Assembly: GCA_030867875.1 (NCBI GenBank)
Contig: JAOWCC010001634.1
Coordinates: 99,241,321 to 99,305,320 of the forward strand
Origin: Actinernus sp. WN-2022
Lineage: Eukaryota > Cnidaria > Anthozoa > Actiniaria > Actinernidae
DNA: 64,000 nt
Direction of reading: 5' to 3'
Below the pieces are notes generated by a model that was not told where the DNA came from, made no database searches, and worked only from the letters and a program-made list of their open reading frames with translations. The position numbers were made by a program, and so were the translations under genes. Every line of letters starts with the position of its first letter. The stretch's first letter is position 1. Of this stretch, positions 12,351 to 24,505 are shown piece after piece.

Positions 12351-12355
12351 CTTAC

Positions 12356-12508
12356 AATAGGGGTCCATGTAAAGACACCTGTATGGTTCTCAATAACTAT
12401 TGTTTGTAAATGACATAAATACAGAACGAATGTCTTGTAACATAGAGGAAGACAACGAAGATAGATGAAGAAGAAGAGAAGACTCATGGCAAATCCATGA
12501 TTCGTCAT
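12356..12508 (-). CDS. Candidate first exon of a secreted or membrane protein
   Basis: From the ATG at 12506-12508 the frame encodes exactly 51 codons and then meets a consensus 5' splice site GTAAGT, so the exon would end in phase 0. The product begins with a strongly hydrophobic segment (the second Met at codon 8 starts MSLLFFFIYLRCLPLC), typical of a signal peptide, followed by IENHTGVFTWTP with one potential N-glycosylation site. No second exon was located to the left. Family unknown. It could be chance, but the start, signal and splice site agree. Confidence 0.4.
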
Positions 12509-12687
12509 GTTCAGTCAATACTCTTGTAAGTTGCCAGTCGTTGTGAACAGTAATAAAATACGTAACTATCCAACCTTGATTGTCGTCAGCTCTACGAGAA
12601 TCCCCTCAGTTCAGGAAAAGCCTCCCTGACAACTAGTTGTTCAAGTCTTGCGCCTACTAGCTGGAGTGCGATGCATACCCCAACCTT

Positions 12688-13016
12688 TCAGCGTGGGCAT
12701 CAGCCCATAACCAGGAGCGTCCATCCCGCATACCAAGCCTTGTCACAGCGTTTCCACAAGGTAGGCTATTTTTAGAACGGATTCCCGCTATTCTTGGGTT
12801 GCAGTCATTCCTAAGAGAATAAAATCACAAAAGCAAGCAGCCATCTTGTTTGTACAACAAAAGTAGCTAATGAGGTATATTTTGTTCCGCCACTGGTGCA
12901 ACCCACTAATTGGTGAGTAAAATGATCTAAAAATAGCCCAACTTGTGAAAACGCTGTGACAGTTATATAGGAGATACAGACGCTCCTAGTTATGGGTTCC
13001 TGGTGTGGGCGAATGT
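12688..13016. repeat. Inverted repeat pair, ~82-bp arms
   Basis: Arms at about 12688-12770 and 12934-13016 are diverged reverse complements. The words CACAGCGTTT and GGAGCGTC on the left reappear as AAACGCTGTG and GACGCTCC on the right. The spacing is about 165 bp. Probably an old MITE. Confidence 0.6.
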
Positions 13017-13980
13017 TCTTCGCTTGAACCGGTATTATGTTCAAGTTCAAGTTCCATTTCCGCTTTCTTCAAGTGATCCCAATGCTGCATTTTGCTTGTG
13101 ACTTCTTGTTTGTGTATTAATAATCTCGAAATTAATTAATGCAGCATTGTGTTTGCTTTGATGTTTAATTACATGTCAATCATTGAGTTCAGTTAATAAT
13201 AGTTTTTCAGATCTCCACAATAAAAGGCGACACGTGAAAAATACGGAAAAACAGGAAAGGTTAAATGGAAACCAGCCTTACATAATTGCAATGATATACA
13301 AAAGCTATGGTGTAAACTAATTGTAGCTCTTTCCTGTCATGTACTTGATGTTAATATATCTTTTGAATACCCTTTCCATTATAAATTAAATATTTTTGTG
13401 CTCTTAAAGTACTATTAAGATATAACATCCATTAAGTAAACAGGTGTCTTCCAGTAGGCCTAGCCCATTCTACCTTCTCATTGTCAAATATTATATTCCA
13501 GCTTATGTTGTTCTATCTGGTTTACGTCAGAGCTGTTAAAACAAATTATTTGCATCCATTCTCTGTCAGTCGGAGTATTGTATGAGCCAAACAAATTAAG
13601 TTTCAACTTTAAGTAAAGGGATAACATCTTTTCCCGCACTCGTTCATTCTTAGCGGGTATTTCCTGCTTTTTATGCCGTAAATGTTTTCGAGTTCATTGC
13701 TTGGAGCCGACAACTTGAAAGACAAAACATCAGTCGGTCGTTTGGTATCCGAGTGGTAACAAATCTGAAGCCGAAGGGTTAGACTCCAATCTTTGCCAAA
13801 CAACATTTTTCATCGATCAGGTAAAATGGAATACATATTTAGTGCGCTTTACTCAGTCGAAAGTCCAAACACCATTTCCAATAACATTGCTCATCCCTCT
13901 GTAAACACGAACAATTATATTCATTAACGCTCGAGGGAGGGTTTGGGTCGATGTCGAACTGTGGAACACTATAATGCCAT

Positions 13981-14194
13981 GTTCACACTATACCGGATAG
14001 GTTTTTGTGCCGGTACGAAACCCTATCCGTTATAGTATGAACAGGCTGGAGCAAATCGACACAAAAACCTATCCGATGCAAAGTATAACTTTCAAGATCG
14101 GAGCGGCGTCACAAAAATCGCTCCGAAACAGCGTTTCAAGCCTATCCGTTATGATTTTCGTGCCGGCACAAATCCTCTCCGGTGTAGTGTGAAC
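13981..14194. mobile_element. MITE with GTTCACACTA termini, 214 bp
   Basis: The element begins GTTCACACTATACCGG and ends CCGGTGTAGTGTGAAC, with imperfect TIRs of about 36 bp. The interior repeats words of the TIR (CCTATCCG, GTGCCGG). It is noncoding. The ends recall hAT-type MITEs, but no 8-bp target duplication is evident. Confidence 0.7.
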
Positions 14195-16036
14195 AAAACC
14201 TGTTTCAACTTTGTTTTGTTAGAAATTGTTGTTGAGATATGAATTTTAAGGCGCCGAAATCGCTAAACATAGAAGAAATCGCTAAATTAAATAGTCGCTA
14301 AAACCTGTTTTAAAAACATTATTGCTTTAAGTACAAAACTCAGTTAAGTGCCAGGTTGATTGACGGAAGCTGCAAAGTGCTGCACGCAAACCTTCGTCGG
14401 TTAACAACAGTAAAGTACTACATTTCGTCAGTAAGGCAAGCACAAACAAGATCATTTAGTACGTGTTTAGTTTTACTGCACAGAAAAAAAGTAAAGATAG
14501 ATATTTTCCATCAGAAAGAGTAACGCAGGTTGTCCCCGTTTTAAAGAAACGCGGGAAGTGGTAAACCCTATGACACCCTTATGGTCTTATCATAAGAGAA
14601 AGAAATATAGAACATCAGTTGTGCTTTTAATCGTCAAAGTTTTCACGCCGTTATAAAGATTATGTTAACAAACGTCGCAAGATAAAAAGAAACTATGGGG
14701 CACTGTTTACTTATGAAGTGTTGGCTACTTAATGATTTGCAATTGAAGTAAATACCTTACAGAAAGGTTCACCATTTGCCTAAAACGCGGCTTTCTGGAA
14801 TTGATACTAAACAGGGCCAGTTTCATGAGCTATGGAGTTTTTTTTGGCAGGAAACGATTCTCAACTTCATTTATCTTACTTTTTCCCTGTTTGATGAAAT
14901 GTTGACAGTTTCATGCTTCAGAAGTTTTAAATTAATTATATTTCGTAACGAGCGCGCAAACAGTTTGTCTGCTATTTTGCTTCACACTAGGTCTTAGTAC
15001 AAAAGTCGATCGCTCAATATTTCCATTGAAAATTATTTTTTTAAGAAATATATATCTTCGGTAGCAGAATCCAATTCTTTGACCATTTTAAGACACAAAT
15101 ATTCAAGTCTGACTCAGACTCATTTCTGAGTTGCTGAAAGATTTTGTGAAAGATTTTGAAAATGTTAGACATCAAGTTCAAGCCCCATCTAATTGTTTAT
15201 TCGTCTGAAGTCATTAACCAAGCCCTTAAAGGTTTCACACGTGAAACACTTAGATTGCCCCATTAGGATTTATATAATAGATATTTACTAACGCGCTCTC
15301 TGATTGGTCAAAAACCATGTGTTTGTTAGAGTATGAACAAACCAATCAGAGCGCACGTTTATTGGAACATGACGTCATTTCATCCAGATTCCCATGTTGT
15401 CAATACAAAATTGAAAATCAAAATGGCGGAGTGAACATTTGCAACTGGATTTGGCCGTTTATTTTGAAGCTGAAATTAAAAGAGAACTAAAACAACATTT
15501 CCGAAAAGGATAACCTAGAGAGCAAGACAATTTTTGCCGCAAATTTAAGCCAAAGTATAAGGCATTCAAGGAACAGTGGACTTAAAGTGGATGTTTTTCG
15601 TCTTCGGCCTTCGGTGGGTTACAAGGCACACATGATTTAGCGACCCCCAGGATGAAGATTTTGTTAGCTTTCAGTAAAGGAACTCTTATTTTCACCAAAC
15701 TGAACAGAAAGATCTAGTTATTGGAACCTTCCTTCCAGTGAAATGAGGTTTCGAGTCCAAGGTAAGAGAGAAAAGCTCGCTTTCGACATTTTCTTATGCC
15801 TTTTGGTTGCTGTTTCTGAGTGTGAAAAAAAAATCGCCATTTGGCATTTGTGATTTGGCATTTGCTTGCCAAATTCGAATATTATTTTTCGTGTAGTTGT
15901 TTGTAAAATGAAATGAGAAAGCTAACACTGAATTCAATGCTAACAACTGGCTTAATTATTTCATGACTTCGTTTTTCGGAACACAAAACTGTCGGTCTTG
16001 CGAGGACTGTTTGTACATTCCGTTCGTAAAAATCTA
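14195..16036. other. Intergenic stretch with a small stem
   Basis: No gene recognised. A short inverted pair occurs at about 15292-15344 (GCGCTCTCTGATTGGT against ACCAATCAGAGCGC). A TGACGTCA (CRE-like palindrome) lies at about 15370, upstream of an open stretch near 15425-15640. It could be a promoter-proximal region, but no exon could be confirmed. Confidence 0.35.
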
Positions 16037-16040
16037 TTAA

Positions 16041-17208
16041 GGACGGTGGCCCCTATTGCTAGTGCGCATATTTTCTGCGCAGAAGCCTCAGTACGGGTGT
16101 CCCGCGAGTCGACCCGTAGTCACTTAAGCTTCATTGTGTAAATAAAATAAAAATCGCAAAATTTCGTCAGTAGCTTGGAAAATGTGTTGACCTCACTTTT
16201 CTCCACTTTTTTTTCTTATATATAATTATCCTGCCTGGATGAAATGAGTACAGAAAAGAAAGTGGAACGGTAAATTCTGTTGAACTTGGCTGAAGCGTCG
16301 TATTTCGGGGCCGGAGCCGGGCGGAATCAACTTGCGATCTGCGCGCAAAACCTGCGATTTTGAACGAAGCGAGTTCACCGCCATATTCAATATCCCAACA
16401 TGCAACACTCAATAAGACAAATGTTATACTCGCCACGGAGGGCTTAGTATGAAATTGTCAAGGTCGTCAGAAATAGGCGGCAAAAATAAGGAACCGGCCT
16501 TTGTAACTTTTTAAAACGCACGGTTACCCCTGTTATTTATATTATAAAATTAAAGCAAAAAGACAGTTTAGCGTTTGGAAATATTTTATTTTAGAAAGAA
16601 AACTGATTATCATTAACAACGAAGAAAGGTAAGTTATATGAACCAATATTTCGGCTGGCACGGCCAACCTTCTTCAGGGTTTACAAGTGAACTGGCAAGA
16701 AAACGTTACAAATTCAAAAGTATGGAATCTGACACTGGTGTGAAATTACAAACATGGTGATTACATGAATCATGAGCGTGATTATAGACGGAGGAATAAT
16801 ACAGGAGCTAAGGAATATGATATACAGTAGAAATTTACAGTTCTTCCTTTCTATTAATACCTTTAGGTTCTAGTATTTGACAATTGGATACCTGTCAAAG
16901 TCGATTATGGCACTGACACAATTAATATTTATTTAAATAATACATTAACGTGGCGTTAGGTAATTAAGCTGTTACCTATAGCGAGAACACCCCCATTTCG
17001 AGTCTCACAATAAATTCATTTTTTTTGAAGTGCTGAGTCAGCATTTCTTTACGACATTTAACCTTGATTATCTCTGAAAAATGCACGGTTACCCCCAATA
17101 TATATATTTTTTTGGGGGGGAGGGGGAATTTTGATAGCCCTATCTGACCTAAATGCCCACATGGTCATAAAAAGGAAAAAAATACCCTTGTATTAGGGGC
17201 CATCGTCC
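16041..17208. mobile_element. TTAA-flanked TIR element, ~1.17 kb
   Basis: Inverted termini (left GGACGGTGGCCCCTA, right TAGGGGCCATCGTCC) are flanked on both sides by TTAA, at 16037-16040 and 17209-17212. That is the target duplication expected for piggyBac-type (or Kolobok-type) transposition. The interior encodes no transposase and contains a repeated CACGGTTACCCC word. I read it as a nonautonomous relative. Confidence 0.6.
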
Positions 17209-17221
17209 TTAAATAACGCAA

Positions 17222-17402
17222 ATAGAACAGGGTTTGTTTTGCTCTGTACTCTGACAAAAACACTCCTGAAGCTGTAGAACATTCAAAAAGTTACAGGAAT
17301 CACGAGCCACATAGCGGCGAGTGACTCCTGTACTTTTTTTCATGTTCTACAGTTCCAGTCGTGTTTTTGTCAGAGTACAGAGCACGACAAACCCTGTTCT
17401 AC
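17222..17402. repeat. Long hairpin, ~85-bp arms
   Basis: The left arm starts with ATAGAACAGGGTTTG and the right arm ends with CAAACCCTGTTCTA. The arms are about 85% identical around a short G+C-rich loop near 17310-17320. It begins directly after the TTAA-flanked element. A MITE-like hairpin with no coding capacity. Confidence 0.7.
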
Positions 17403-17704
17403 TTGCTTGATACTGATAAAAAAGGAACGGGCCCCAATATGCACATATGCCTGACATATCAAGAGACCATCGCCAATAGGTTCATCCCTAATGTATTTTT
17501 CCTGCGATATCCAACTGGCCAGACCCTTCTATAGAAACCAGCCACCTGTTCAAATACAATCAACACGAGACAAGCAGAAATTCCGCCTTTTAGAATACAT
17601 AGCAAACTGGATCATTTAAGCTTGCGAAGTCCTTAAAAATCATGCAGCAGGAACTTCTTGAGAACTGTTATTAAAGAGGAGAAAGAAGGCACTACCTTAA
17701 TAGG

Positions 17705-17884
17705 CGATTTGCATGATGACGTCGTATACTACAACTACCATAATTGTTTGCGCGGAACATTTTGCTCCTCTCATTTGGACCATTGTCTTTGTATTCTCAA
17801 CGGAGTTAAAAAAAAACGAATAAGACAAATAATTAGAAAAGGATTCTGGTATAGTTGTAGTTAAATGACATCGTCATGCATATT
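17705..17884. repeat. TIR MITE, ~180 bp
   Basis: Left end GCATGATGACGTCGTA and TACAACTACC match the right end TATAGTTGTAGTTA and GACATCGTCATGC in inverted orientation. The arms are about 40 bp and imperfect, with a poly-A run in the interior. Superfamily not determined. Confidence 0.55.
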
Positions 17885-18344
17885 ACATTAACGTACTATT
17901 GATTCTTGAAATGAGGTTATTCAATTTACTGTGCAATTCCAGACATTTTAAAATTCCCATTTTGAAATTAAAAATAGCTAATCACGCAGCGCATAAAATT
18001 TAATAACTTTGAGTTAAGGTGTTTTAACTAATTAAAATTACTTATAAAAACCGTACCGTTTAAACAATTGTCAATATTTATTTTCGACATTTAAATAATA
18101 ACCTTTAAATTAAGACAAACCATATAAATAAACAGAACGAAACCGAAGAAGTTTTACCAGCAAATTTGCATTTATTTATATAAGCCAAAACGTATTATTG
18201 CTATCAAGTAACAGTAATTTCGAAGGATGTGGTTTGGCTAAGGGTTTGACTGAATAGCTATTATGTTAGGAGTGACGTCTCGTAATGGGATATTATTTAG
18301 GGCAACAGGAAATAGGTTTGAGTCTAATCGCCTCCTTTCTTCAC

Positions 18345-18790
18345 GGCAGGTGCAATTTAAATAAGTGTGCATATTAAATCTGCGTGGCGCTACAGAATTC
18401 GCAGCCTAAGGTTTACGACAGTCCAAGGGGTAAGTTGATATTTTTGACACTAAAATACCTCGACGAAGCATTAGTAATAACAAGTAGTCTAGTATAGAGG
18501 TTTTGCACCACCACGTGATGGCAGCCATGTTGGTGGCCAGAACAATAGAATGTTATTCCTTTGAGATTTATTTTTTCACATGATTGAACAAATCTCATTG
18601 TTCTGGCCACCAACATGGCTGCCATCACGTGGTGGTGCAAAACCTCTATAGCATCGCTTTTAGCGTTAGAATCATGTCCGTGTACACTCTGAAAGCTTCT
18701 TTTTCATTTTATTTCAAACAAGAAGTATATATATATATGTCTAATGTTTGAGAAACTGTTCTGAAACTCAGAGCTTTAATACTTAACCTA
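18345..18790 (+). repeat. Dispersed repeat, copy carrying a nested MITE
   Basis: Inverted homologue of 7560-7850, interrupted by the hairpin at 18493-18650. Directly beside the hairpin, a segment of about 32 bp (with TTAGCGTTAGAATCATGTC) is in the opposite orientation relative to the other copy, while the sequence on both sides stays collinear. A micro-inversion therefore accompanies the insertion. Confidence 0.6.
18493..18650. mobile_element. Hairpin MITE with TA target (Tc1/mariner-like)
   Basis: Arms of about 52 bp (TATAGAGGTTTTGCACC on the left, GGTGCAAAACCTCTATA on the right) are essentially perfect, and a second, inner inverted pair lies in the loop. TA at each end is consistent with TA target duplication. 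The homologous repeat at 7.7 kb lacks it, which gives a natural empty site. Confidence 0.75.
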
Positions 18791-21183
18791 GGTTACATTT
18801 TCGAAAATTCTTATCCGTTAATGTCCACAAAAATGAACAGAGGTTTTGGATTTAGACTGAGCCCAAGTATTTAGATCATAATACACGAGAACGCGACAAC
18901 TTTGAGTTCAGGAAAACGTTGGTCTTTATAAATACTTAGCCTTAGTAGTCACGTATACAACAAACTTTTCTCTCTGAACACTTTTCAAATCTTACGATGT
19001 TTCTCTATTTAAAATATCAGTTTTATATGCCATATAAAACGTTTTCAAGGCACTAGCTTTGTAGCCGAGAGCGTTAAGTTCAGTATCGGACACACGTGAA
19101 GGCCTGTGTATTTTCTTCCGTAAGTTTTATGTACTTTATAGCTCGATAACAAATGATAAGTTATCACTGGAATTCTCAAAGCCACAGTATCGTTAATATA
19201 GAGAAAAAATACTTTTTCCTTTGTGTTTTTTTTTTCACTTTGGCGAAGCTTCCTCTTCGTAAAGGCCGGGTTTCTACGTAGCCTTTTAAAAAAAATCCGT
19301 GTTTTTTCAGAGAAAAACAACTCGAGAAAAACATGCCGGAAAAACAAGTGAAAAGGCTATCGGACTATGATGTTTATATTTTATGCACTTTCTTGCCCGG
19401 GATGGGGGATGATGACAACAGGCTTGATTGCAACTACAGCTGGCCCAATTGAAATTGAAAGAGCCCATAGACTGGGCAAACAACGAGGCAATATTTCCGA
19501 ATCCCCACGTCCACTCATTGCCAAGTTCCTTCGCCATCAAGACAAAGAGAGCATACTAAAGGCCGCATATATATAAGCTGAAAGGAACTGGAATTGGAAT
19601 AAGCGAGGAGTTTCCAAAGGAAATTAGCGATGAAAGAAAACGACTTTATTCCATCTTGAAACAAGCAATGGCTGACGGTCATAAAGCTTCTCTGAAGAAA
19701 GACAAACTTTATATCAATGGACATATTTACCTTTCATAAAGTGTTTGTGACAAGTTCTAAGAGATAAGTACCAACCTTCGATTCTAGTAAGTTAATATGT
19801 CTCTCTTGCAATTGTTTGATAAGAGAAAATTATATTCAGTGCGGTAGCTGTAACAATTGTTTAAAATTAACCGGAGAAAATATTGCTGATTTGAAAACAG
19901 ACTTCATCTGATTTAACTGCTTAGGAACTATGACAGATAGAGATAAACATCGATTAGATAATTTAATATTTAACCCTTTCGACAAACTTGAAAACAACCA
20001 TACTGACAAACAATTAGCATCATTCAACCCTGACTCGAACTATTATTGTTTAGATAAAACAGCAACCAATACTGAATATTATTTAACAAACGACTTTATT
20101 GACCTAATCGAACATAAACACATATCCAATAATCAGCTGTAAAAATTACACTTAAATATAAGAAGCTTGCCGTAACAAATATGAAGAATTAACATTGTAT
20201 TTAAAGTTATTAAAAATGCCATTTTCTATAATATGTCTAAGGTAAACTTGGCTTGATGACGAAAACAGTGAGAGATTTAATATCCAAGGTTACAAGTTAT
20301 TTAAACAAAATCGGAAGGGAAAAGTTGGTGGAAGGGTTTGTATATATGTCAACGAAGACCTTGACGCTTGTCTCAGGAAAGATATAATCATTGATTATAA
20401 TTCTGAGAATATTGAAAGCCTATACATCGAAATAGAAAATAAGAGATATAGGAATACTATCATTGGCGTAATATATAGACCACCAAATAATAGATATAAT
20501 GAGTTTGAAGAAAAAAATGGAGATGGCCTTGACTAAAATTGATAGGGAACCCAAAACATGCTATATCACTGGAAATTTTAATTTAGATCTTCTTAAACAC
20601 GAATCATGTAATTATTCACAAAGATTCATCAATCAAATGATGTCTTCAATGTTATTCCCATTAATAACAAATCAAGTGGGTGGAATCCTGTTCAATGATT
20701 TGTCAGACCATCTACCAATTTTCCTGATTAACAAAGAGGAGTTATCAAAGAAAAAGAAAACTGAGAAAAAATTATAAGAGTGATAAATAACGAATCAATA
20801 CAACTTTTTTTAAAGATCTAGCAAATACCACATGGGAAAATGTCATTCTAGATAATCAACCACACAAATCTTCTAATGCATTTATACAGGTATTTATGCA
20901 AATTTATAACAAGTATTTCCCACTCAAAGCAATCAAAGAAAACAGAATTAGAAAAACCAGAAGTCCTTGGATCTCCATTGGCATCGTCAATTCAGCTGTC
21001 AATAAAAACAAATTATATATAAAGTATCTGATAAAACCGAGCCTTGAAAATCAGATTAAGTATAAAAAATACCGAAACAAACTAAATCATGTTATACGAA
21101 TAGCAAAAAAGAAATACTCCAATGAAAGAATTGAAAACTCAAAGAGTAGCATAAAGAAAACCTAGGAAGTTATCAATGAATTA

Positions 21184-21618
21184 TTGAAAAACAAGAAAAA
21201 CAAACTTTCCCTTCCACAATCATTTACACAAGACAACAAGAACACAACTAATCCTTTAGAAATTGCTAATAGCTTCAATAAGTTTTTCCCAAATGTAGGT
21301 TTGAATCTGGCCAAGAAATTTGACAAGAATTCAAGAAACTATTATAAACATTTGCATGGTAATTATGCAAATTCCATGTTTCTAAAAGATGTAGAAACCG
21401 AAGAGATCCTAAACATAATTTATCAAATAAACCCAAATAAAAGTTGTGGAATTGAGGAAATCCACCCAAAAGTAATGAAACCTACAGCACGATATATTAA
21501 TCAGATACTATGCCACATATGTAATCTAACATTTAAATCTGGAATAATACCAAATGTACTTAAAATATCCCGTATAACACCTGTTTACAAATCTGATAAT
21601 AATAATGTTATTTACTAA
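21184..21618 (+). pseudogene. LINE ORF2 fragment: linker and first RT blocks
   Basis: The longest intact piece of the dead LINE (144 codons). It includes KSCGIEEIHPKVMKP and GIIPNVLKISRITPVYK, the blocks preceding the RT palm, and aligns with 58160-58500 of the larger copy. A frameshift near 21600 ends it before NYRPISVLP. Confidence 0.8.
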
Positions 21619-21909
21619 TTACAGACCAATTTCAGTTCTTCCCTGCTTCTCTCGAATTTTAGAAAAAATAATGTATAAAAGACTTATTGAGTACATTGAG
21701 AACAATGACATTTTATATGAACATCAATATGGATTCAGAAAAAAATAGATCCACAAATATGGGCATTATTGAATAAATTCATAAAATCAAAAGAGCGACG
21801 AGTACACAGAAGGATTTTTTATGGACTTCTCAAAGGCATTTGATACTGTCAACCACAGTATTCTTCTAAAAAACTTGAATTCTATGGAATAAGAGGACAC
21901 TGTAATAAA

Positions 21910-22218
21910 TTGATTGAAAATTATTTGACAGACCGAAGACAAATTGTGAAATATAATAACACTAAATCTAAAGAAATGTCTATAAAATGTGGAGTGCCTC
22001 AAAGATCAGTATTGGGGTCACTGCTGCTGTTTATATATATTAATGACATCGCTCATAGCAGCAGTATGACATCATTCATCCCCTTTACTGACGACATAAA
22101 TTTATTCTATTCGGGCAAAAATATTAATGAATTAGAACTAATTGTTAACAAAGAGATAACAAAAATTGCAACATGGCTGGAAGATAACCAGCTATCACTT
22201 AATTTAAAAAAAGACTAA
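21910..22218 (+). pseudogene. LINE ORF2 fragment: RT palm with altered catalytic site
   Basis: Carries the thumb-side palm blocks: YLTDRRQIVKYNN, CGVPQRSVLGSLL (the usual PQGSVLGPLL with Q-to-R and other changes) and FTDDINLFYSG in place of FADDTN. Ends QLSLNLKKD at a stop. Loss of the Ala before the DD pair and the changed PQG motif mark a nonfunctional enzyme. Confidence 0.75.
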
Positions 22219-23289
22219 CTACATAATCTTCAGGTCAAAAATGAAGCAATTACATAAGTGCGTAAAAATAAAATTGACAATAATGAGCTGGCTAATGTGG
22301 ACAACAATTTTTAGGTGTTATCATAGATCAGCATCTAACTTGGAATAAGCATATCAATTATATTGCTAACAAAATATCCAAAACAATAGGTATCTTATGC
22401 AAAGCTCGACATTTCCTTAATACTAACATGCTCCGACCAATATATAATTCACTTATTTACCCATACCTTCACTATGGTAATATTGAATGGGCAAATAATT
22501 ATCCATAGGATCTACAAAATGCAAAAAAAGGCAGTAAGAATCATAACGTTCTCTTCATATCGTGCACACACTGCGCCTTTGTTCCAAAAGTTGAATCTAT
22601 TAAACATTTATCAAATTAATGATCTATCAATCAGTGTTTTTATGTATGATTTCAAAAAAGGCAACTTACCAAATTATTTCAAGGAATTTTTCGTTTTAAA
22701 TAAAAATATACATAATTACAATACAAGAAATTCAAACAATATACATAAATGTTATAATAGAACTATGGAAACTGTCAACAAGAACGAAAGGAAGTAACTT
22801 GCGGAATATTATCCCCAGTGAAATTAAAGAATCGTATACAAAAAGGCAATTTAAAGGAAAATGAAACTGTACCTACAACGTTAATAATACCCTGATCATA
22901 TGCTATACACAAACTTCCTATGATTATTGTTAATATGATTAGTAATGAATATTATGAATAATTAGTATGTACATATATATTTGATCATCATCTTTAATAC
23001 AATTGTACTTGCTACGGATATATATACATTAACATGAAATGTAATTACACATTGTATTACTATTCAAACTGTACATGTAAAAGTTGACGTTCATATCAAA
23101 CATGTGATATCCATTTATAGGGCCGGGGACTACTTAGAAAGGCCTCTATGAGTTTACTTAGTCCTCCTCCTTATTATGTAAGGACTAATAATCTATAATT
23201 GTATTTAATATTGTATTGATCTACATGATAAGGAAAACAAATTAAATCAACATTTTTCTCACAGGTAGCTAACAAACTTGCAGCCTCCA

Positions 23290-23497
23290 ACACGCATCGA
23301 AACTCGCGTAACATTCTATACCGCATTCCACAAATTGGTCACGCAAGGATACCAAGTATAGCTCTCAGCCAGTGATACCTCAAAGAATGGTTTCTGTTCA
23401 ACACAGCCAACTGAACAGGAAGAGCAATTAAGTAAACTTGATTATTAGTGTACAGGCTCAGGAAACTTAACAGTGTCACCGCATCGTGCGTTACAAC
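23290..23497 (+). promoter_or_regulatory. 5' flank of GPCR copy 2
   Basis: Homologous to 4314-4530 in inverted orientation; its left limit coincides with the LINE 3' end. It probably holds the core promoter and 5' UTR. Confidence 0.5.
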
Positions 23498-24505
23498 ATG
23501 AGTGGTAAGAAGTCACGCATTCAGCGTTGTATGTTTTTGACATACAATGCTGAGAATATCGACAAAGTGAGAGAAGTCTACATAGCTGCTAGTGTCCTCG
23601 ATGCAATTCTTATTCTACCCACAACAATTCTTAACATATTCCTGCTAATAGCTATATACCGTTCTCCTGCCCTACGCAAGCCATCTACAATATTATTATA
23701 CAGTCTCGCCATGTCGGATTTATTGTCCGGCGCTGTCATTCAACCTGCGTTTTTGGCCAAGAAAATCGGTGAACTCAGCGACAGCTTCACTCTCTACTGC
23801 CGTAATGGTCTAATAACGTATGTAGGAGGATTCTTGACCGCTGCTTCGATCTTTAACCTGACTGCTATCGCTGTAGATAGGTATCTGATAGTTCATCTCG
23901 GAAATAACTATCGATATACTGTCACCAGAAAAAGAGTAATAGCAGTTGTTGTTCTGATATGGATTCTGTCAATATTTTTTACGGTATCGCAGCTTTACTT
24001 GCCACAGAGGTTGGTATTCTTTAAGGTGACTGCAGCTCTCATGATTTTGAGCATCGTCACAGCTTCAATTTGCTACATTAAGACACTCCACACTTTAAGG
24101 AAGAACAGAGCACAAATTCGAACCACTTGTGTTAACCCCGAGAACCAGACTGCAATTAACACGAGCCGCTACAAAAAGTCAACGGAAACAATGTTGTATG
24201 TGTTTATAGCTTTCCTGATTTGCTGCCTTCCTTTTTTATGTACCGTTTTAGTAACTGGAATAGTTGGTGAGTCGGCTTCTAGTTGGGGAGCGGAAAGTAT
24301 AACCATTGTTCTTATTTATATAAACTCCACGTTGAATCCTATTATTTTGTTTTGGAGAATGCGAGAGATACGAAGGGCTGGAGCAATGACAATATCGAAA
24401 CTGTTCCAGCAAAACAAGAGTGATGTTCCAATCGCTTTGACTGGTCTACGGAAAATAAAGTCAACAACAAACAAAAATAGATGCGAGGCCTTGAGCATTT
24501 GTTAG
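23498..24505 (+). CDS. Class A orphan GPCR, copy 2
   Basis: A 335-aa intronless receptor, about 94% identical to the copy at 3330-4313. The ATG at 23498 begins MSGKKS; the glycosylation sequon of copy 1 (NKS) is lost. All seven helices are intact, with LAMSD in TM2, DRY at the end of TM3, CCLP in TM6 and NPIIL in TM7. Substitutions cluster in TM4-TM6 (SIFFTVS for SVFCTVS, ALMILS for AFMVFS). After LTGLRKI the tail differs (ending CEALSIC), because a small change near 24455 shifts the frame relative to copy 1. Both copies remain open, so both may be functional. Ligand unknown. Confidence 0.9.
   Translation: MSGKKSRIQRCMFLTYNAENIDKVREVYIAASVLDAILILPTTILNIFLLIAIYRSPALRKPSTILLYSLAMSDLLSGAVIQPAFLAKKIGELSDSFTLYCRNGLITYVGGFLTAASIFNLTAIAVDRYLIVHLGNNYRYTVTRKRVIAVVVLIWILSIFFTVSQLYLPQRLVFFKVTAALMILSIVTASICYIKTLHTLRKNRAQIRTTCVNPENQTAINTSRYKKSTETMLYVFIAFLICCLPFLCTVLVTGIVGESASSWGAESITIVLIYINSTLNPIILFWRMREIRRAGAMTISKLFQQNKSDVPIALTGLRKIKSTTNKNRCEALSIC

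Larger units (their letters stand above)
19405..23240 (+). mobile_element. Degenerate LINE copy (family shared with 47-60 kb)
   Basis: 5'-truncated LINE with many stops and frameshifts. In order: an ORF1 remnant at 19430-19735 (IEIERAHRLGKQ, RPLIAKFLRHQDKES), an endonuclease region from about 19930 to 20775 (fragments of the EEP fold ending SDHLPIFL), a linker at 20896-21600, and RT blocks at 21600-22800. The catalytic motif is FTDDIN at the place where the sister copy has FADDTN, so it is inactive. The 3' UTR contains a stem (GGACTA paired with TAGTCC at 23127-23164). It ends just before the GPCR 5' flank, so it inserted beside that gene. Confidence 0.85.
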
